DNA of 64,000 bases, taken from Lichenicola cladoniae (lineage in GTDB: Bacteria > Pseudomonadota > Alphaproteobacteria > Acetobacterales > Acetobacteraceae). The notes beneath the pieces were generated by a model. The model had not been told where the DNA came from and made no database searches. It saw only the letters and a list, made by a program, of their open reading frames with translations. The DNA is taken from positions 4,283,501 through 4,347,500 of the forward strand of contig NZ_CP053708.1 of the NCBI RefSeq assembly GCF_013201075.1, given 5' to 3'. Shown piece by piece: positions 51,675 through 61,533 of the stretch. How positions within the stretch are numbered: position 1 is the stretch's first letter; every line of letters starts with the position of its first letter. Position numbers and translations under genes: made by a program.

Positions 51675-52631
51675 ATGCTCGGTAGCATCGTCGAGAAGCC
51701 GAAGGTTGCACGATCCGATCACGATGATGCCAGGTTCGGAGATCTGGCAACCACGTTTGCCAAGGACGGCTACCTTCGCATCCCGGAATTCGCCGACGAT
51801 GTCGAGGTCGCGTTCATCCGGACCAGGCTCGAGGCGATGTGGGCTTCGAAAACAGGTTTCGACCAGGGCTACCAGTTCGACCTGGTCGGCGACGACGACG
51901 AGAACAAGGCTCTCGCGTTTCCCCAGATCATTCACCCCAGCATGTTCGCACCCGAACTCCTGAAGACGAAGTTCTTCTCCCAGGCCGAGGAACTCGCGAA
52001 GGCGCTGTTGGGACCGAAGGCACGATTTTCCAGCGACCACGCACTTCTCAAGAAGCCGCTGATCGGGCCGGAAACCCCCTGGCACCAGGACCAGGGTTTC
52101 CGCGATCCTGCCTTCGACTATCATGAAGTCAGCATCTGGCTGGCACTTCAGCCGACCGACATGCAGAACGGCTGCATGCGGTTCATGGCCGGATCGCACC
52201 AGTGGGGCACGCTGCCGCACCAGCCCCTGAACGGGAACGAGAAGGTGCACGCCATGGAGTGCATCGGCGAATTCGATCGCGAGGGTGCCATCGCCTGCCC
52301 GCTTCCTGTCGGAGGCTGCACGGTGCATGGCGGCATGACTCTCCATTCCGCAGGTCCGAACCGGTCCACGCGTCCGCGCGCAGCCTGGGTCCTGATCTTC
52401 GAGCTTCCGCCAGTACCATCCGCCACGGTGCGCGCCGGCACGGGCGTGTCCCGCATGACCGCCCGCGCGCAACGGGAGAAGCACTGGAAACGACATGGCG
52501 GTGCCCTGGTCGTGCTGCGGCGACATCTCTCCCGGATGGATCTGCGGGATCCCCGCCAGATCATGGTGCTCATGCGGGTCATCGCGAGCGGCGGCTTCAG
52601 AATGATCACAAGCCGGGCCGGGAAATCCTGA
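51675..52631 (+). CDS. Phytanoyl-CoA dioxygenase (PhyH) family protein
   Basis: A 318-residue Fe(II)/2-oxoglutarate dioxygenase. The iron ligands are His and Asp in ETPWHQDQGFRDP and the distal His in TLHSAGPNRSTRPRAAWVL, with Arg for 2-oxoglutarate. The region WLALQPTDMQNGCMRFMAGS is typical of the family. It hydroxylates an unknown small molecule and lies next to acyltransferase genes. Confidence 0.93.
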   Translation: MLGSIVEKPKVARSDHDDARFGDLATTFAKDGYLRIPEFADDVEVAFIRTRLEAMWASKTGFDQGYQFDLVGDDDENKALAFPQIIHPSMFAPELLKTKFFSQAEELAKALLGPKARFSSDHALLKKPLIGPETPWHQDQGFRDPAFDYHEVSIWLALQPTDMQNGCMRFMAGSHQWGTLPHQPLNGNEKVHAMECIGEFDREGAIACPLPVGGCTVHGGMTLHSAGPNRSTRPRAAWVLIFELPPVPSATVRAGTGVSRMTARAQREKHWKRHGGALVVLRRHLSRMDLRDPRQIMVLMRVIASGGFRMITSRAGKS

Positions 52632-52924
52632 TCGGCAACGCGCGATATCAATAAGATTCAACAACGGGTGCTGATAGTTCAATCTGCCAGGGCCGAATAA
52701 GGGCATCGGCACCCGTCGCGACCTGATTATGCCGCGCCGGACTGTCGATAGGGTTGGACCTGTTCCGCGAAGGTCATCCCAGTTCCGGTATCCAAACGAC
52801 CCATGCACGGAACGCATCGACAGCCTCGCTCCGAAGCCGCGCTGCCTGGGGCGTCTCTGCGGGCACGCGATTCTCACAGCGTCCGCCCGCCCGCGCACGC
52901 CCGGATAGCTAAATCCGGCAAGGG

Positions 52925-54127
52925 ATGCGTAAACAGACCCTGGAACAGCCACGAAACGACACTGTGATGAGTATCGGCATCAGGAACCGGCGGATCGACC
53001 TGATCCGTGGCGTCTCGATCCTGCTGGTGCTGCTGCATCATTTCAACATCGCCTACCACTTGTCGGACACGCTGCTCGGCACGATCCTGACGCCGGGCGG
53101 CATCCGTGCGATCGTCAGGAACGGCAACTACGGCGTCACGATGTTTTTCGTCATCTCCGGTTTCCTGATCACCTCGAACGCGGAGAAACGTTGGGGCGAA
53201 CTCCGACACGTCGGCATGCGCACATTCTATGGCCTGCGTATCGCACGGATCGTTCCATGCCTGCTGCTCCTGCTCGTCACGGTCGACCTGCTGGCATTCG
53301 GCGGCCTGTCGATGTTCCGGAGCCATGCCGAGGGAAGTACCGCACCGTTCTCGATGCTGCTGGTGAACCTGGCAGCCCTCACCTTCTGGATGAACGTGCT
53401 TCTCGCACAGTCCGGTTGGGTCAATTACCCGCTCGGCGTGCTCTGGTCGTTGTCGATCGAGGAGGTGTTCTACATCAGCTTCCCGATCATCTGCCTGGTG
53501 TTGCGGCGCGACCGGTTCATCGCGGCGTTCTGGCTCGTGATCGTCGCGATCGGGCCGCTCTACCGGCTGACCCATCAGGCGGACGAGTCCGGTTTTCTAT
53601 ACGCCTATTTCGCATCGTTCGACGGGATCGCCATCGGTTGCTGCACGGCCTTGCTGGCACGGCGCGTCAGGCTCGACGGCCTTACCGCGCGACTGCTGCA
53701 GCCGGCGATAATAGCCGGCATGGTGTTCCTGTATCTCATCGGTTCGATCGGCGAGACCAACGTCTATGGCGTGACGCTGATGGCGCTCGGCACCGCGACC
53801 TTGCTGCTTGCCGCAAACACCAATTCCTCGGGTCCGGCAGCCAGCCGCAATCGGGGCCTGCGGATGGTCGAGTGGTTCGGCCGGCTCAGCTACGAACTCT
53901 ATTTGTTCCACCTGATCGTGCTCGCGCTGATGCGGACGATGTTGCCGCCTCGTGCCGTCGCCGGCCAGGAGAAGCTGCTGCTGCTGGCGGTTTTCCTGGC
54001 CCTGTCGGCGGCGCTCGCCATAGCGATCGGCCGCTTCTACGCCGAACCGCTCAACCGACGCATCCGCCGGCTCCTGGCGGTCGATCGCACACGAACCGAT
54101 CCGGTGCCGGCCCGTTCCATGACCTGA
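52925..54127 (+). CDS. Acyltransferase 3 family membrane protein
   Basis: A 400-residue integral membrane protein with about ten transmembrane helices. It starts with the conserved RRIDLIRGVSILLVLLHHFN (catalytic His) and then FFVISGFLITS, and includes VLWSLSIEEVFYISFPI and the C-terminal RLSYELYLFHLIV. It transfers acyl groups to surface polysaccharides. A more internal ATG (52967) is possible. Confidence 0.94.
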   Translation: MRKQTLEQPRNDTVMSIGIRNRRIDLIRGVSILLVLLHHFNIAYHLSDTLLGTILTPGGIRAIVRNGNYGVTMFFVISGFLITSNAEKRWGELRHVGMRTFYGLRIARIVPCLLLLLVTVDLLAFGGLSMFRSHAEGSTAPFSMLLVNLAALTFWMNVLLAQSGWVNYPLGVLWSLSIEEVFYISFPIICLVLRRDRFIAAFWLVIVAIGPLYRLTHQADESGFLYAYFASFDGIAIGCCTALLARRVRLDGLTARLLQPAIIAGMVFLYLIGSIGETNVYGVTLMALGTATLLLAANTNSSGPAASRNRGLRMVEWFGRLSYELYLFHLIVLALMRTMLPPRAVAGQEKLLLLAVFLALSAALAIAIGRFYAEPLNRRIRRLLAVDRTRTDPVPARSMT

Positions 54128-54145
54128 CGGAAACACGGTGGGATC

Positions 54146-54832
54146 ATGTTCGGCTGGGGCAAACCGAAACGGCCGGCGGCAATCGCCTTCGATATTGTGG
54201 GAACGGTGTTCCCGCTGGCGCCGCTCCGGCCGGTGATCCAGGCACTCGGCCTGCCGGCAGGTGCGCTGGAGGGCTGGTTCGCCGCCGGGTTGCGCGATGC
54301 CTTCGCACTTTCCGCCGCCGGCGATTTCAAGCCGTTCGCGACAGTGCTCGAGAGCGCCCTGGACGAGGTGTTGGCCGAGCACGCACTGGTCCCCGCCAAA
54401 GGCGCACGGGCCGCGCTGCTGGAACAGTTCAAGCATCTGCCGGCACGGCCAGATGCCAGGGAGGCGTTCGAGATCGCAGCGAGGGCGGGCAAGCCGATCA
54501 TCGCGCTGAGCAACGGAGCCGCCGCCACGACACGGTCGCTGCTGAAGAACGCCGGGCTCGACAAACTCGTCGCGCATGTCGTGTCCGTCGACGAGGTCCG
54601 GCTGTTCAAGCCGCGGCGCGAAATCTATGACCGCGCTGCCAGGGTCGCCAAGGTGAAGCGCCGCCGGTTGGCTCTGGTGGCCGTGCATTCGTGGGACATC
54701 AACGGCGCCAAGGCCGCTGGCCTGACCACCGCCTACGTGTCGGCGGACCGGCCGTTCTCGTCCGTCATGCGGACACCCGATGTGGAAGCCGGTTCGCTCT
54801 CGGAAGCTGTTCGGAGGCTGGCGACACTGTAG
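54146..54832 (+). CDS. HAD hydrolase, haloacid dehalogenase type II-like
   Basis: A 228-residue protein with motif I AFDIVGTVFPL, motif II IIALSNGAAATTRSL, the conserved Lys in LFKPRREIYDRAA and motif IV ALVAVHSWDINGAKAAGLTT. The S-N-G in motif II and the cap in residues 30-100 point to the 2-haloacid dehalogenase branch. The substrate is unproven. It follows the acyltransferase by 18 bases. Confidence 0.9.
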   Translation: MFGWGKPKRPAAIAFDIVGTVFPLAPLRPVIQALGLPAGALEGWFAAGLRDAFALSAAGDFKPFATVLESALDEVLAEHALVPAKGARAALLEQFKHLPARPDAREAFEIAARAGKPIIALSNGAAATTRSLLKNAGLDKLVAHVVSVDEVRLFKPRREIYDRAARVAKVKRRRLALVAVHSWDINGAKAAGLTTAYVSADRPFSSVMRTPDVEAGSLSEAVRRLATL

Positions 54833-54899
54833 AGACGCTGTCGCCGCCGCTGCACAGTTCCCAAGGTCTGATCGGTATCCGGTGCAAGCCTCAGCCCGT

Positions 54900-56117
54900 T
54901 CAGGCGGTGGAGCGCGTGCCGCTCGTTTCGATGACATCATGGATTACGGGTATGGAGTCGGTCTCGATGAAGCGCGTGTTCCTAGCCAATCGGTGGCCGA
55001 TCCTGTGGAACGGGCGTTCGACGAACTGATAGAGCGCCGCCGATAGTCCAATTGCTACCACGAGATAAACAGCGAGTGCGGCAAACATCGCCGGAACCGT
55101 ATAAGTCAGTATAGCAGACTGGAACAGCCATTCGAGGACTGCAAACAGCGTCAAGTGGGTCAAGTAAAGCGAGAAGGATATTTTCCCCAGAAACAACACG
55201 ATACGAGTTCTTAGGAAAGCATCGATGATGCCGCGCTGATAGCTCAGGCTCGCAATCAATGTCGCGAACGGGAACGGCATGAGAATCCCTGCCCTGGGAT
55301 GTAGCGACAGCAATCCGATGAGAAGCACTGATCCCGAAGCAATCCGTGGCGGTATTTTTTCGTTCCAAACGACCAGGGACACGAAGCGGCACATGCCTAT
55401 TCCTGCCGCGAATCCACCGAAACCACGCACGAGCCCGAGCCGGCTCGTCGTCGCGCCGTTCCGGTCTCCAAGAACCAGCAGAAGCAGAATCATGACAGTC
55501 AGGGAGCCAGCCGAGAATATCAGGCATCTGGCGGGTGACTTCGTCCTGCCCAGGAGGCTCGCAAGAACCGGCAACGACGTATAGGCGAACAGTTCAACGC
55601 TCAGGCTCCATGTCACCGGGTTCCACATGCCATAATCATGACCGAGCCAGCGTGAAGACAATGTCAAAGACTGAATGAACGCCTTCGCCGTATAGGCCTC
55701 CGTGTGGATCGTTTCGTAATAAGCCCTCATCCAAATTACATACGATGGCAGGGCAAGCACCAGTATCAGGATCAGGATCGATGCGGCAAAGCTCGCCGGA
55801 TAAATACGAAAGATCCGCATCAGGGCAAAGGAACGTAGCTTTCCGGCGGCAATCGATGAGAAGTCCCGGGCGTGAACATGCATCATGATAAAGCCGGACA
55901 GGATGAAAAACAGATCTACACCCCTGAAGCCGTTCCTGAGAAGCGCCGATCCGTGCAACCACTGGCTGGTTGGCCAGGATGGAATTCCCTCCTGAAGATG
56001 AAAAAGCACAACCCAGAAGGCCGCGATCCCGCGGATTCCCGTCAATGACAAGATCGGCGATGACTTCTCTATCGACACACTTGGCATCACGGTAGAACCT
56101 AAAGCTCTCTGCCCCAT
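54900..56117 (-). CDS. Acyltransferase 3 family membrane protein
   Basis: A 405-residue polytopic protein with the catalytic His in LTGIRGIAAFWVVLFHLQEG, FFILSGFIMMHVHAR, NPVTWSLSVELFAYTSLPV and FSLYLTHLTLFAVLEWL. It is AT-richer than its neighbours, which suggests separate acquisition. The start may be ATG 56087. It is a polysaccharide O-acetyltransferase candidate. Confidence 0.93.
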   Translation of the reverse strand: MGQRALGSTVMPSVSIEKSSPILSLTGIRGIAAFWVVLFHLQEGIPSWPTSQWLHGSALLRNGFRGVDLFFILSGFIMMHVHARDFSSIAAGKLRSFALMRIFRIYPASFAASILILILVLALPSYVIWMRAYYETIHTEAYTAKAFIQSLTLSSRWLGHDYGMWNPVTWSLSVELFAYTSLPVLASLLGRTKSPARCLIFSAGSLTVMILLLLVLGDRNGATTSRLGLVRGFGGFAAGIGMCRFVSLVVWNEKIPPRIASGSVLLIGLLSLHPRAGILMPFPFATLIASLSYQRGIIDAFLRTRIVLFLGKISFSLYLTHLTLFAVLEWLFQSAILTYTVPAMFAALAVYLVVAIGLSAALYQFVERPFHRIGHRLARNTRFIETDSIPVIHDVIETSGTRSTA

Positions 56118-56366
56118 GCCCGTGGCTACATTGCGTTACAATTGTCAACTTTCAATCGGAACGTTTTACTCGTTCCGGAACAGATATCAGTTTATTAATA
56201 CTTTAGCGGTCGATCGCCTGAAGATTACCACAGTATTGCACATCAAACTGAACGACGGCGCCTTGCTCGAAGATAGGTCCGACTGACGATCGGCTCGGCA
56301 ACCGGAAGCCTCCCTGGCGCCTGATCCCGACCGATCGAAATCGATCGACGGGTCTCAGTGCTGCAC

Positions 56367-59090
56367 TCAGACGCTCTCCAGCCGTACCCGGGTTCCGCCG
56401 AGGCCAGCAGCCACGTCCTCGCGGCAGGTCAGCACCAGGATCTGCATGCGCCGGCCGGCATCGGCCAGGATGTCGAACATGCGTTCCATCCGGACCGGAT
56501 CGGCGAAGGCCAGTGCGTCGTCCAGCACCAGGAAGGCGGGCTTGCCGGCTGCGAGCAGCATGTCAGCAAAGGCAAGGCGGGACAGGATGGCGATCTGCTC
56601 CCGCGTGCCGTGCGACAGCGCATCGAACGCTTCGCCATCGGCCTCCTCCGCGCCGATCGCGTCCAGGCGGGACAGGCCGGTGATCAGGAAATCCTCGCCC
56701 AAACTCAGGCGCGCACGCGGAAACAAAGCCTGAAGGTACGGGCTAAGCCAGGTCATCAGCGGCGCCAGGGTCCGCGCACGCGCCTCCCGGTCGGCCTGGT
56801 TCAACGTGTCGCGAAGCAGCATCAGGATGGCGGCCTCGCGCCGGAACGCATCGTGCTCGCGTGCCGCGGTCTCGCGCTGACGCGTCGCCGCCTCGATCTG
56901 CTCGTCGAGGCCGATGCCTTCCTCAGCCACGATGCGGCTTTCCAGGCGCGCGATATCCACCCGCAGCGTGCCGATCCGGGTGCGCCGGTTGGACTGCGCC
57001 TCCTCCAGCCGGCGGATCGCCGAGTCCGCCATCTCGGGCGTACCCTCCGGCGCCGATGCGGCCACCGACGCCAGTTCCGTGCGGCGTGCCGATACGGTTT
57101 CGGCGGTCAGCTGCAGGCGCAGGGCCAGCGTGTCCAATGGCTCGGCTGCCTCGTCGCGCGCCTGCTCGGCGGACAAACGCTGGTTTTCGAGTTCCTGGTC
57201 ACGCCGCGCGAACTCGGCCTGTTTCAGAGCCGCATCGGCAATGTCGCGAGCGGCATCCGGCGACAGCAAGGCATCGCGCGCCACCACCGACGCCTGCCGG
57301 GCCTGCTCTTCCAGCAATAAAGCGGCATCGCGGTCGGACAATGCAATTGCTAAGTCCGGTGCCCGTTCGGTGCCGAGCGAGGCCAGGCGTTCCGACACAT
57401 CCGCATCCAGCATCGCGACATGGCGACGCAGGGTCTCGATATCCGGCCTGGCCTTCGAGCCCGGCCCGACCGGAACCGCACCCGCCAGGCACTCGCCGAG
57501 TGCACGCTGCGCCTGGTCGAGCGCGGCACTGACGTCCCGGCGGCGCGACATCGCCTGCTCGGCCTGCGCCATGGTTTCGAGGCCGAAACCCTCCAGCCCA
57601 CGCCGGAGTGCACGCGCGGTATCCTGGGCCGCGGCGTGCAGCCGCTCCTGGTCGCGCGCCGCCGGAACGATCCGCATGCGGCCGGCACCCGGGATGACGA
57701 GCTCCGCCGGGCGGGTCAGGCTGAGCCGCGCATCGCCGGGCGCCAGCGTCCGCGGCGGTTCACCCTCGACCAGCAACTGCGCACCGATGTCCAGCGACAG
57801 CTCGACCGACGTCGCCTGCGCCAGCAATGCCGCCTCGTTGCCGCGATGCGCGAGGGCGGCATCCTGCAGGCCGCGCATGCCGTTTTCGTCCAGGCGCAGA
57901 TGCCGCAGCGCAGCCGACAGCTCGTCCACCCGAGCGGCCTCGATCTCGGCAAGCGCCAGCCGGGATGCAGCGGCATTGCGCACGTCCGACCGCCCGGCTG
58001 CCTCGAACGCCGCCACCGCCTTGCGCAACGTCCGTTCCGCCGCCTCGTGACGACGGCCCGCCTCGTCGTAGGCCTCGCGACGACCTTCGAGGGCAGCCTG
58101 TGCAGCCTGCGCGCGCGCGCGCGCCTCGGTCTCGTCCGTCGCCAGCTTGGCCAGGGCACGGCCGGTTTCCGCCAGGCGCGTCGCACGCAGGACGCGGCGC
58201 TCCTGTGCCGCGACAGCCTCCGCATGCGCCGACACCGACAGTGCGACAGCGGCCTCGGCCTGCTCCAGCCGGGCGCGGGTGCCCAGCACGGCATCGCGGT
58301 GCCGGCGCGCAACCGCCAGGGCTTCCGCAGCATGCTCGGCGATGGCCGGATCTTCATCGCGCGCAAGCTCGCGCCGGGCGGTCAGAGCCGCGGCGAGGTC
58401 GTCCTCGAGCACGCGGCGACGGTCCTGCAGCAACGCGATCGCGGCGATGGCGGCGTCCCGGTCCGCGATCGTGGCCTTGTAGCGGTCGCGCGGCTTGCCG
58501 TGCCCGTCCAGCAGTGCTGCGATCGGCGGCTGCACCTGCTTCAGCAGCCGGCCGATCACCGCACCACCACTGACGCTGCCGAGCTCGGCTTCGAGACACT
58601 CGGACAGGGTGGTGCGGGCGCCTTCGCCGAGCCTCGCCTGGGCGAAGCTCTCCCCCTGGGCCACGAGCAGCGCGCCCCAGATCGATGCTGTCTGCGCCGC
58701 ATCCTTCGCGGCCCGCGACACGACCGACACACCGAGCAACCGGGCCAGCCGCTCCTCGGCGGCATCGCCCTCGTAGGCGGTGCCGTCCGACACCATGCGA
58801 GCACTCGGCCGCGACAGGAACCGCTTCTCGATCCGATGGGCGCCGCCCTCGTGCTCGAACTCCAGCGCCACCGATGGCGCGGTGTTGCCGCGATGGTTCT
58901 GGTAGCCGCGGATCGTCTCGGTACGCGAGCCGTGCCGGTCGAACAGCACGGCGCGCAATGCCGCCAGCACGGTCGACTTGCCGTGCTCGTTGGGCCCGCA
59001 CAGCACGTTCACCCCGTCGCCCAGCCCGTCGACGCGCACCCTGCGGTCGAACTTGCGGAACTGGTCGAGTTCGATGGCGCGCAGCTTCAT
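56367..59090 (-). CDS. SbcC/YhaN-like AAA ATPase
   Basis: A 907-residue SMC-like ATPase. The Walker A is CGPNEHGKSTVLAALRAVLF at about residues 32-51, and Walker B is FLVLDDALAFADPVRMER near the C-terminus, preceded by the signature FDALSHGTREQIAILSRL. Between them are long coiled-coil stretches rich in Ala, Glu and Arg (residues about 200-780). It partners with the overlapping nuclease gene and probably processes DNA ends or unusual DNA structures. Confidence 0.9.
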   Translation of the reverse strand: MKLRAIELDQFRKFDRRVRVDGLGDGVNVLCGPNEHGKSTVLAALRAVLFDRHGSRTETIRGYQNHRGNTAPSVALEFEHEGGAHRIEKRFLSRPSARMVSDGTAYEGDAAEERLARLLGVSVVSRAAKDAAQTASIWGALLVAQGESFAQARLGEGARTTLSECLEAELGSVSGGAVIGRLLKQVQPPIAALLDGHGKPRDRYKATIADRDAAIAAIALLQDRRRVLEDDLAAALTARRELARDEDPAIAEHAAEALAVARRHRDAVLGTRARLEQAEAAVALSVSAHAEAVAAQERRVLRATRLAETGRALAKLATDETEARARAQAAQAALEGRREAYDEAGRRHEAAERTLRKAVAAFEAAGRSDVRNAAASRLALAEIEAARVDELSAALRHLRLDENGMRGLQDAALAHRGNEAALLAQATSVELSLDIGAQLLVEGEPPRTLAPGDARLSLTRPAELVIPGAGRMRIVPAARDQERLHAAAQDTARALRRGLEGFGLETMAQAEQAMSRRRDVSAALDQAQRALGECLAGAVPVGPGSKARPDIETLRRHVAMLDADVSERLASLGTERAPDLAIALSDRDAALLLEEQARQASVVARDALLSPDAARDIADAALKQAEFARRDQELENQRLSAEQARDEAAEPLDTLALRLQLTAETVSARRTELASVAASAPEGTPEMADSAIRRLEEAQSNRRTRIGTLRVDIARLESRIVAEEGIGLDEQIEAATRQRETAAREHDAFRREAAILMLLRDTLNQADREARARTLAPLMTWLSPYLQALFPRARLSLGEDFLITGLSRLDAIGAEEADGEAFDALSHGTREQIAILSRLAFADMLLAAGKPAFLVLDDALAFADPVRMERMFDILADAGRRMQILVLTCREDVAAGLGGTRVRLESV

Positions 59091-60244
59091 GGCGTCGTTG
59101 CCTCACGAGCGGCGAGAAACAGCAGCCGCTGCAGGGCCGCCTGGGCTATGTCGCGGTCGGGCTGCTGCTCGGACGCACGGACCGCCAGCCGGTCAGCGGC
59201 GTCGCGCAAGGCGCCCGCGGTTCCCAGGCTGGCCAGATCGTCCGGCGATGCGGTCAGCTCGAGGCGGGCGGCATCGATCCGCAGGGCCCGCAGCGCGCTG
59301 CCGACACCGGCGCAGATACGGTCCTCGTAGGCCGCATGGTCCTCGAGCCCGAGCGATCCCTCGACCGTCAGCCACGCCAGCACACGGCTCGGATCATCCC
59401 GGTCGATGCCGCGCAACCGGTCTTCCAGTGCATCGATATCGGCGCGGCCGGTCAGCATCGCGCGCTCCTGGCGCCACAGGAAGCGGCCGACACGATGCGG
59501 GACGACAGTCGGGACAGCATCGTCCAGTGAGACCAGCAGCACGCTGCCGCCGCCATCGCCGCCACGGTCGAACCCGTCCGGCTCCGGGGTGCCGGAGTAC
59601 CAGCTGCGCTCGCCGGCCGCGACCATGCCGTGCCAGTCGCCGAGCGCCAGGTGCGCCAGTCCGCTGCACCTGGCGCGGTCCGGGGCGATCAGGTTGTGCG
59701 CGGATCCCGGATCGGAGCCGAAGCTGCGCACCGAGCCATGCGCCAGACCGATCCGCAATGCGCCGTCGGGCGTCGCCGCCTCGTCCATGCCGGCGGTCGG
59801 GTCGCCGAATGCGTGGCGGCGGTCCAGAACTGCCGGCAGCAGCCACGCCTCGCGTCCCGCCGCACCGGTCGCCAGCTGCACCGGCTGCGGCGACAAATGG
59901 GCATGCACATTGTCCGGCAGGCCGGCCCGCAGCAGCCGCTCCCACAACCCGCCGGTAAGGTTCGGATCGTGGTTGCCGGGGATAAGATGCCAGTGCACGT
60001 CGGGGAACTGCCGCATCCGCTCGACCGGCTGGCGCAGCGTGCGGTCGCTCGGCGCCGCCATGTCCCACGCGTCGCCGGCGACCAGCACCAGCCTGGCGCC
60101 CTGGTCGCGGGCCAGGCGGCCGATGCGCCCGATCGCTTCCAGCCGCTGGTCCTGCAGCACGGCCAGGGTGTCGTCGTCGGCGAAGCGGAAACCCTTGCCG
60201 ATCTGCCAGTCAGACGTGTGCACGAATCGCATCCGGGCGATCAT
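59087..60244 (-). CDS. SbcD/YhaO-like metallophosphoesterase
   Basis: A calcineurin-fold nuclease of about 385 residues. The motifs are FVHTSDWQIGKGFRF, VLVAGDAWDMAAPSD, LIPGNHDPNLTGGLWER, and a later His in LALGDWHGMVAAGERSWYSG. The ATG at 60244 or 60232 gives the usual N-terminus. Its stop overlaps the ATPase start (ATGA), so the pair is translationally coupled. Confidence 0.92.
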   Translation of the reverse strand: MIARMRFVHTSDWQIGKGFRFADDDTLAVLQDQRLEAIGRIGRLARDQGARLVLVAGDAWDMAAPSDRTLRQPVERMRQFPDVHWHLIPGNHDPNLTGGLWERLLRAGLPDNVHAHLSPQPVQLATGAAGREAWLLPAVLDRRHAFGDPTAGMDEAATPDGALRIGLAHGSVRSFGSDPGSAHNLIAPDRARCSGLAHLALGDWHGMVAAGERSWYSGTPEPDGFDRGGDGGGSVLLVSLDDAVPTVVPHRVGRFLWRQERAMLTGRADIDALEDRLRGIDRDDPSRVLAWLTVEGSLGLEDHAAYEDRICAGVGSALRALRIDAARLELTASPDDLASLGTAGALRDAADRLAVRASEQQPDRDIAQAALQRLLFLAAREATTP

Positions 60245-60308
60245 AGCGCAAACGCCGTGGCGCTTGCAGGAGGCCTCCCGGATACCGAACCGCGTGATAG
60301 TGGAACGC

Positions 60309-61529
60309 ATGCACATCGACACCGAGCGCCGCCGCCTCTTCCTCGACCCGTCTGACCCCGCCTTCGTGGCCGACCCGTACGACGCCTACGACCTGGCCCG
60401 CGCCGCCGGGCCGATGCTGTTCTGGGAGCAGTACGGCCACTGGTGCCTATTCGACCATGCCGGCGTCACGGCTGCCCTGCGCGACCGCAGGCTCGGTCGC
60501 GAGATCCTGCACGTGGCGACCCGACCCGAGCTCGGTTGGGACGAGGTGCCGGCGCATCTGGCGCCGTTCTACGACGTCGACGGCCGGACCATGCTGGAAC
60601 GCGAGCCGCCGGTGCACACCAGGCTGCGCGGGCTGGTCAACCGCGCCTTCGTGTCGCGCCAGGTGGAGCGCCTGCGGCCGCGTATCGCCAGCCTCACGCA
60701 TGCGCTGATCGACGGCTTCGAGCGGGATGGGCGCACCGAGCTGATCGCCTCGTTCGCAACCCGCATTCCGGTGACGATGATCGCCGAACTTCTCGGCGTC
60801 CCATTCGGAGACATCGACCGGCTGCTCGACTGGTCGCATCGCATGGTGGCGATGTATCGGATCGGCCGCACCCGCGCCGACGAGGACCAGGCGGTGTCGG
60901 CCACGCAGGAGTTCGTGGCGTTCCTGCAGACGCTGGTCGAGGCCCGCCGTATCGCGCCACGGGACGACCTGATCAGCCGGCTGATCGAGGCAAGCGCGGA
61001 CGGCGACCGGCTCTCGGAAGACGAGCTGATCGCCAGCTGCATCCTGCTGCTGAATGCCGGCCACGAGGCGACGGTGCACGCGATCGGCAATGGCGTCCGG
61101 ACCCTGCTGGAGCAAAAGCTGGGCGCGGACGGCACGATCGACGACGCGACGATCGAGGAAACGCTGCGTCTCGACACGCCGCTGCACATGTTCACTCGCT
61201 ACGCGCTGGAAGATCTGCAAATCGCCGGCCAGCGCTTCCGCAAGGGCGACCGGATCGGGATCATGCTGGGTGCCGCCAACCATGACCCACTGGCCTATCC
61301 GGACCCGCGCCGGCTCGATCCGAAACGGGCCGGCCCGGCGCATCCGAGCTTCGGCGGCGGCATCCATTTCTGTATCGGTGCGCCGCTCGCCAGGCTGGAA
61401 TTACAGGTGGCACTGCCGATCCTGTTCCAGCGCCTGCCCGGCCTGCATCTCGCAGGGGAACCACTCTTTGCCGACAGCTACCATTTCCGTGGGCTGACGG
61501 CGCTCGAACTGGCATGGCCGGTGTCGTGA
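60309..61529 (+). CDS. Cytochrome P450
   Basis: A 406-residue soluble P450. The I-helix has NAGHEATVHAIGNG, the ExxR motif is EETLR (Glu284, Arg287), and the haem ligand Cys355 is in SFGGGIHFCIGAPLARLE. It also has the meander segment MFTRYALEDLQIAG. No ferredoxin partner gene is adjacent. Its start is about 65 bases from the divergent nuclease gene. Confidence 0.96.
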   Translation: MHIDTERRRLFLDPSDPAFVADPYDAYDLARAAGPMLFWEQYGHWCLFDHAGVTAALRDRRLGREILHVATRPELGWDEVPAHLAPFYDVDGRTMLEREPPVHTRLRGLVNRAFVSRQVERLRPRIASLTHALIDGFERDGRTELIASFATRIPVTMIAELLGVPFGDIDRLLDWSHRMVAMYRIGRTRADEDQAVSATQEFVAFLQTLVEARRIAPRDDLISRLIEASADGDRLSEDELIASCILLLNAGHEATVHAIGNGVRTLLEQKLGADGTIDDATIEETLRLDTPLHMFTRYALEDLQIAGQRFRKGDRIGIMLGAANHDPLAYPDPRRLDPKRAGPAHPSFGGGIHFCIGAPLARLELQVALPILFQRLPGLHLAGEPLFADSYHFRGLTALELAWPVS

Positions 61530-61533
61530 GGAG

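Noticed and set aside
57420-59330. 636-residue plus-strand open frame opposite the YhaN-like ATPase
   Set aside because: Antisense shadow of a strong coding region with no recognisable motifs. Similar shadows at 53597-54940, 47744-48670, 41224-42237, 39596-40807 and 6056-7360 were rejected for the same reason.
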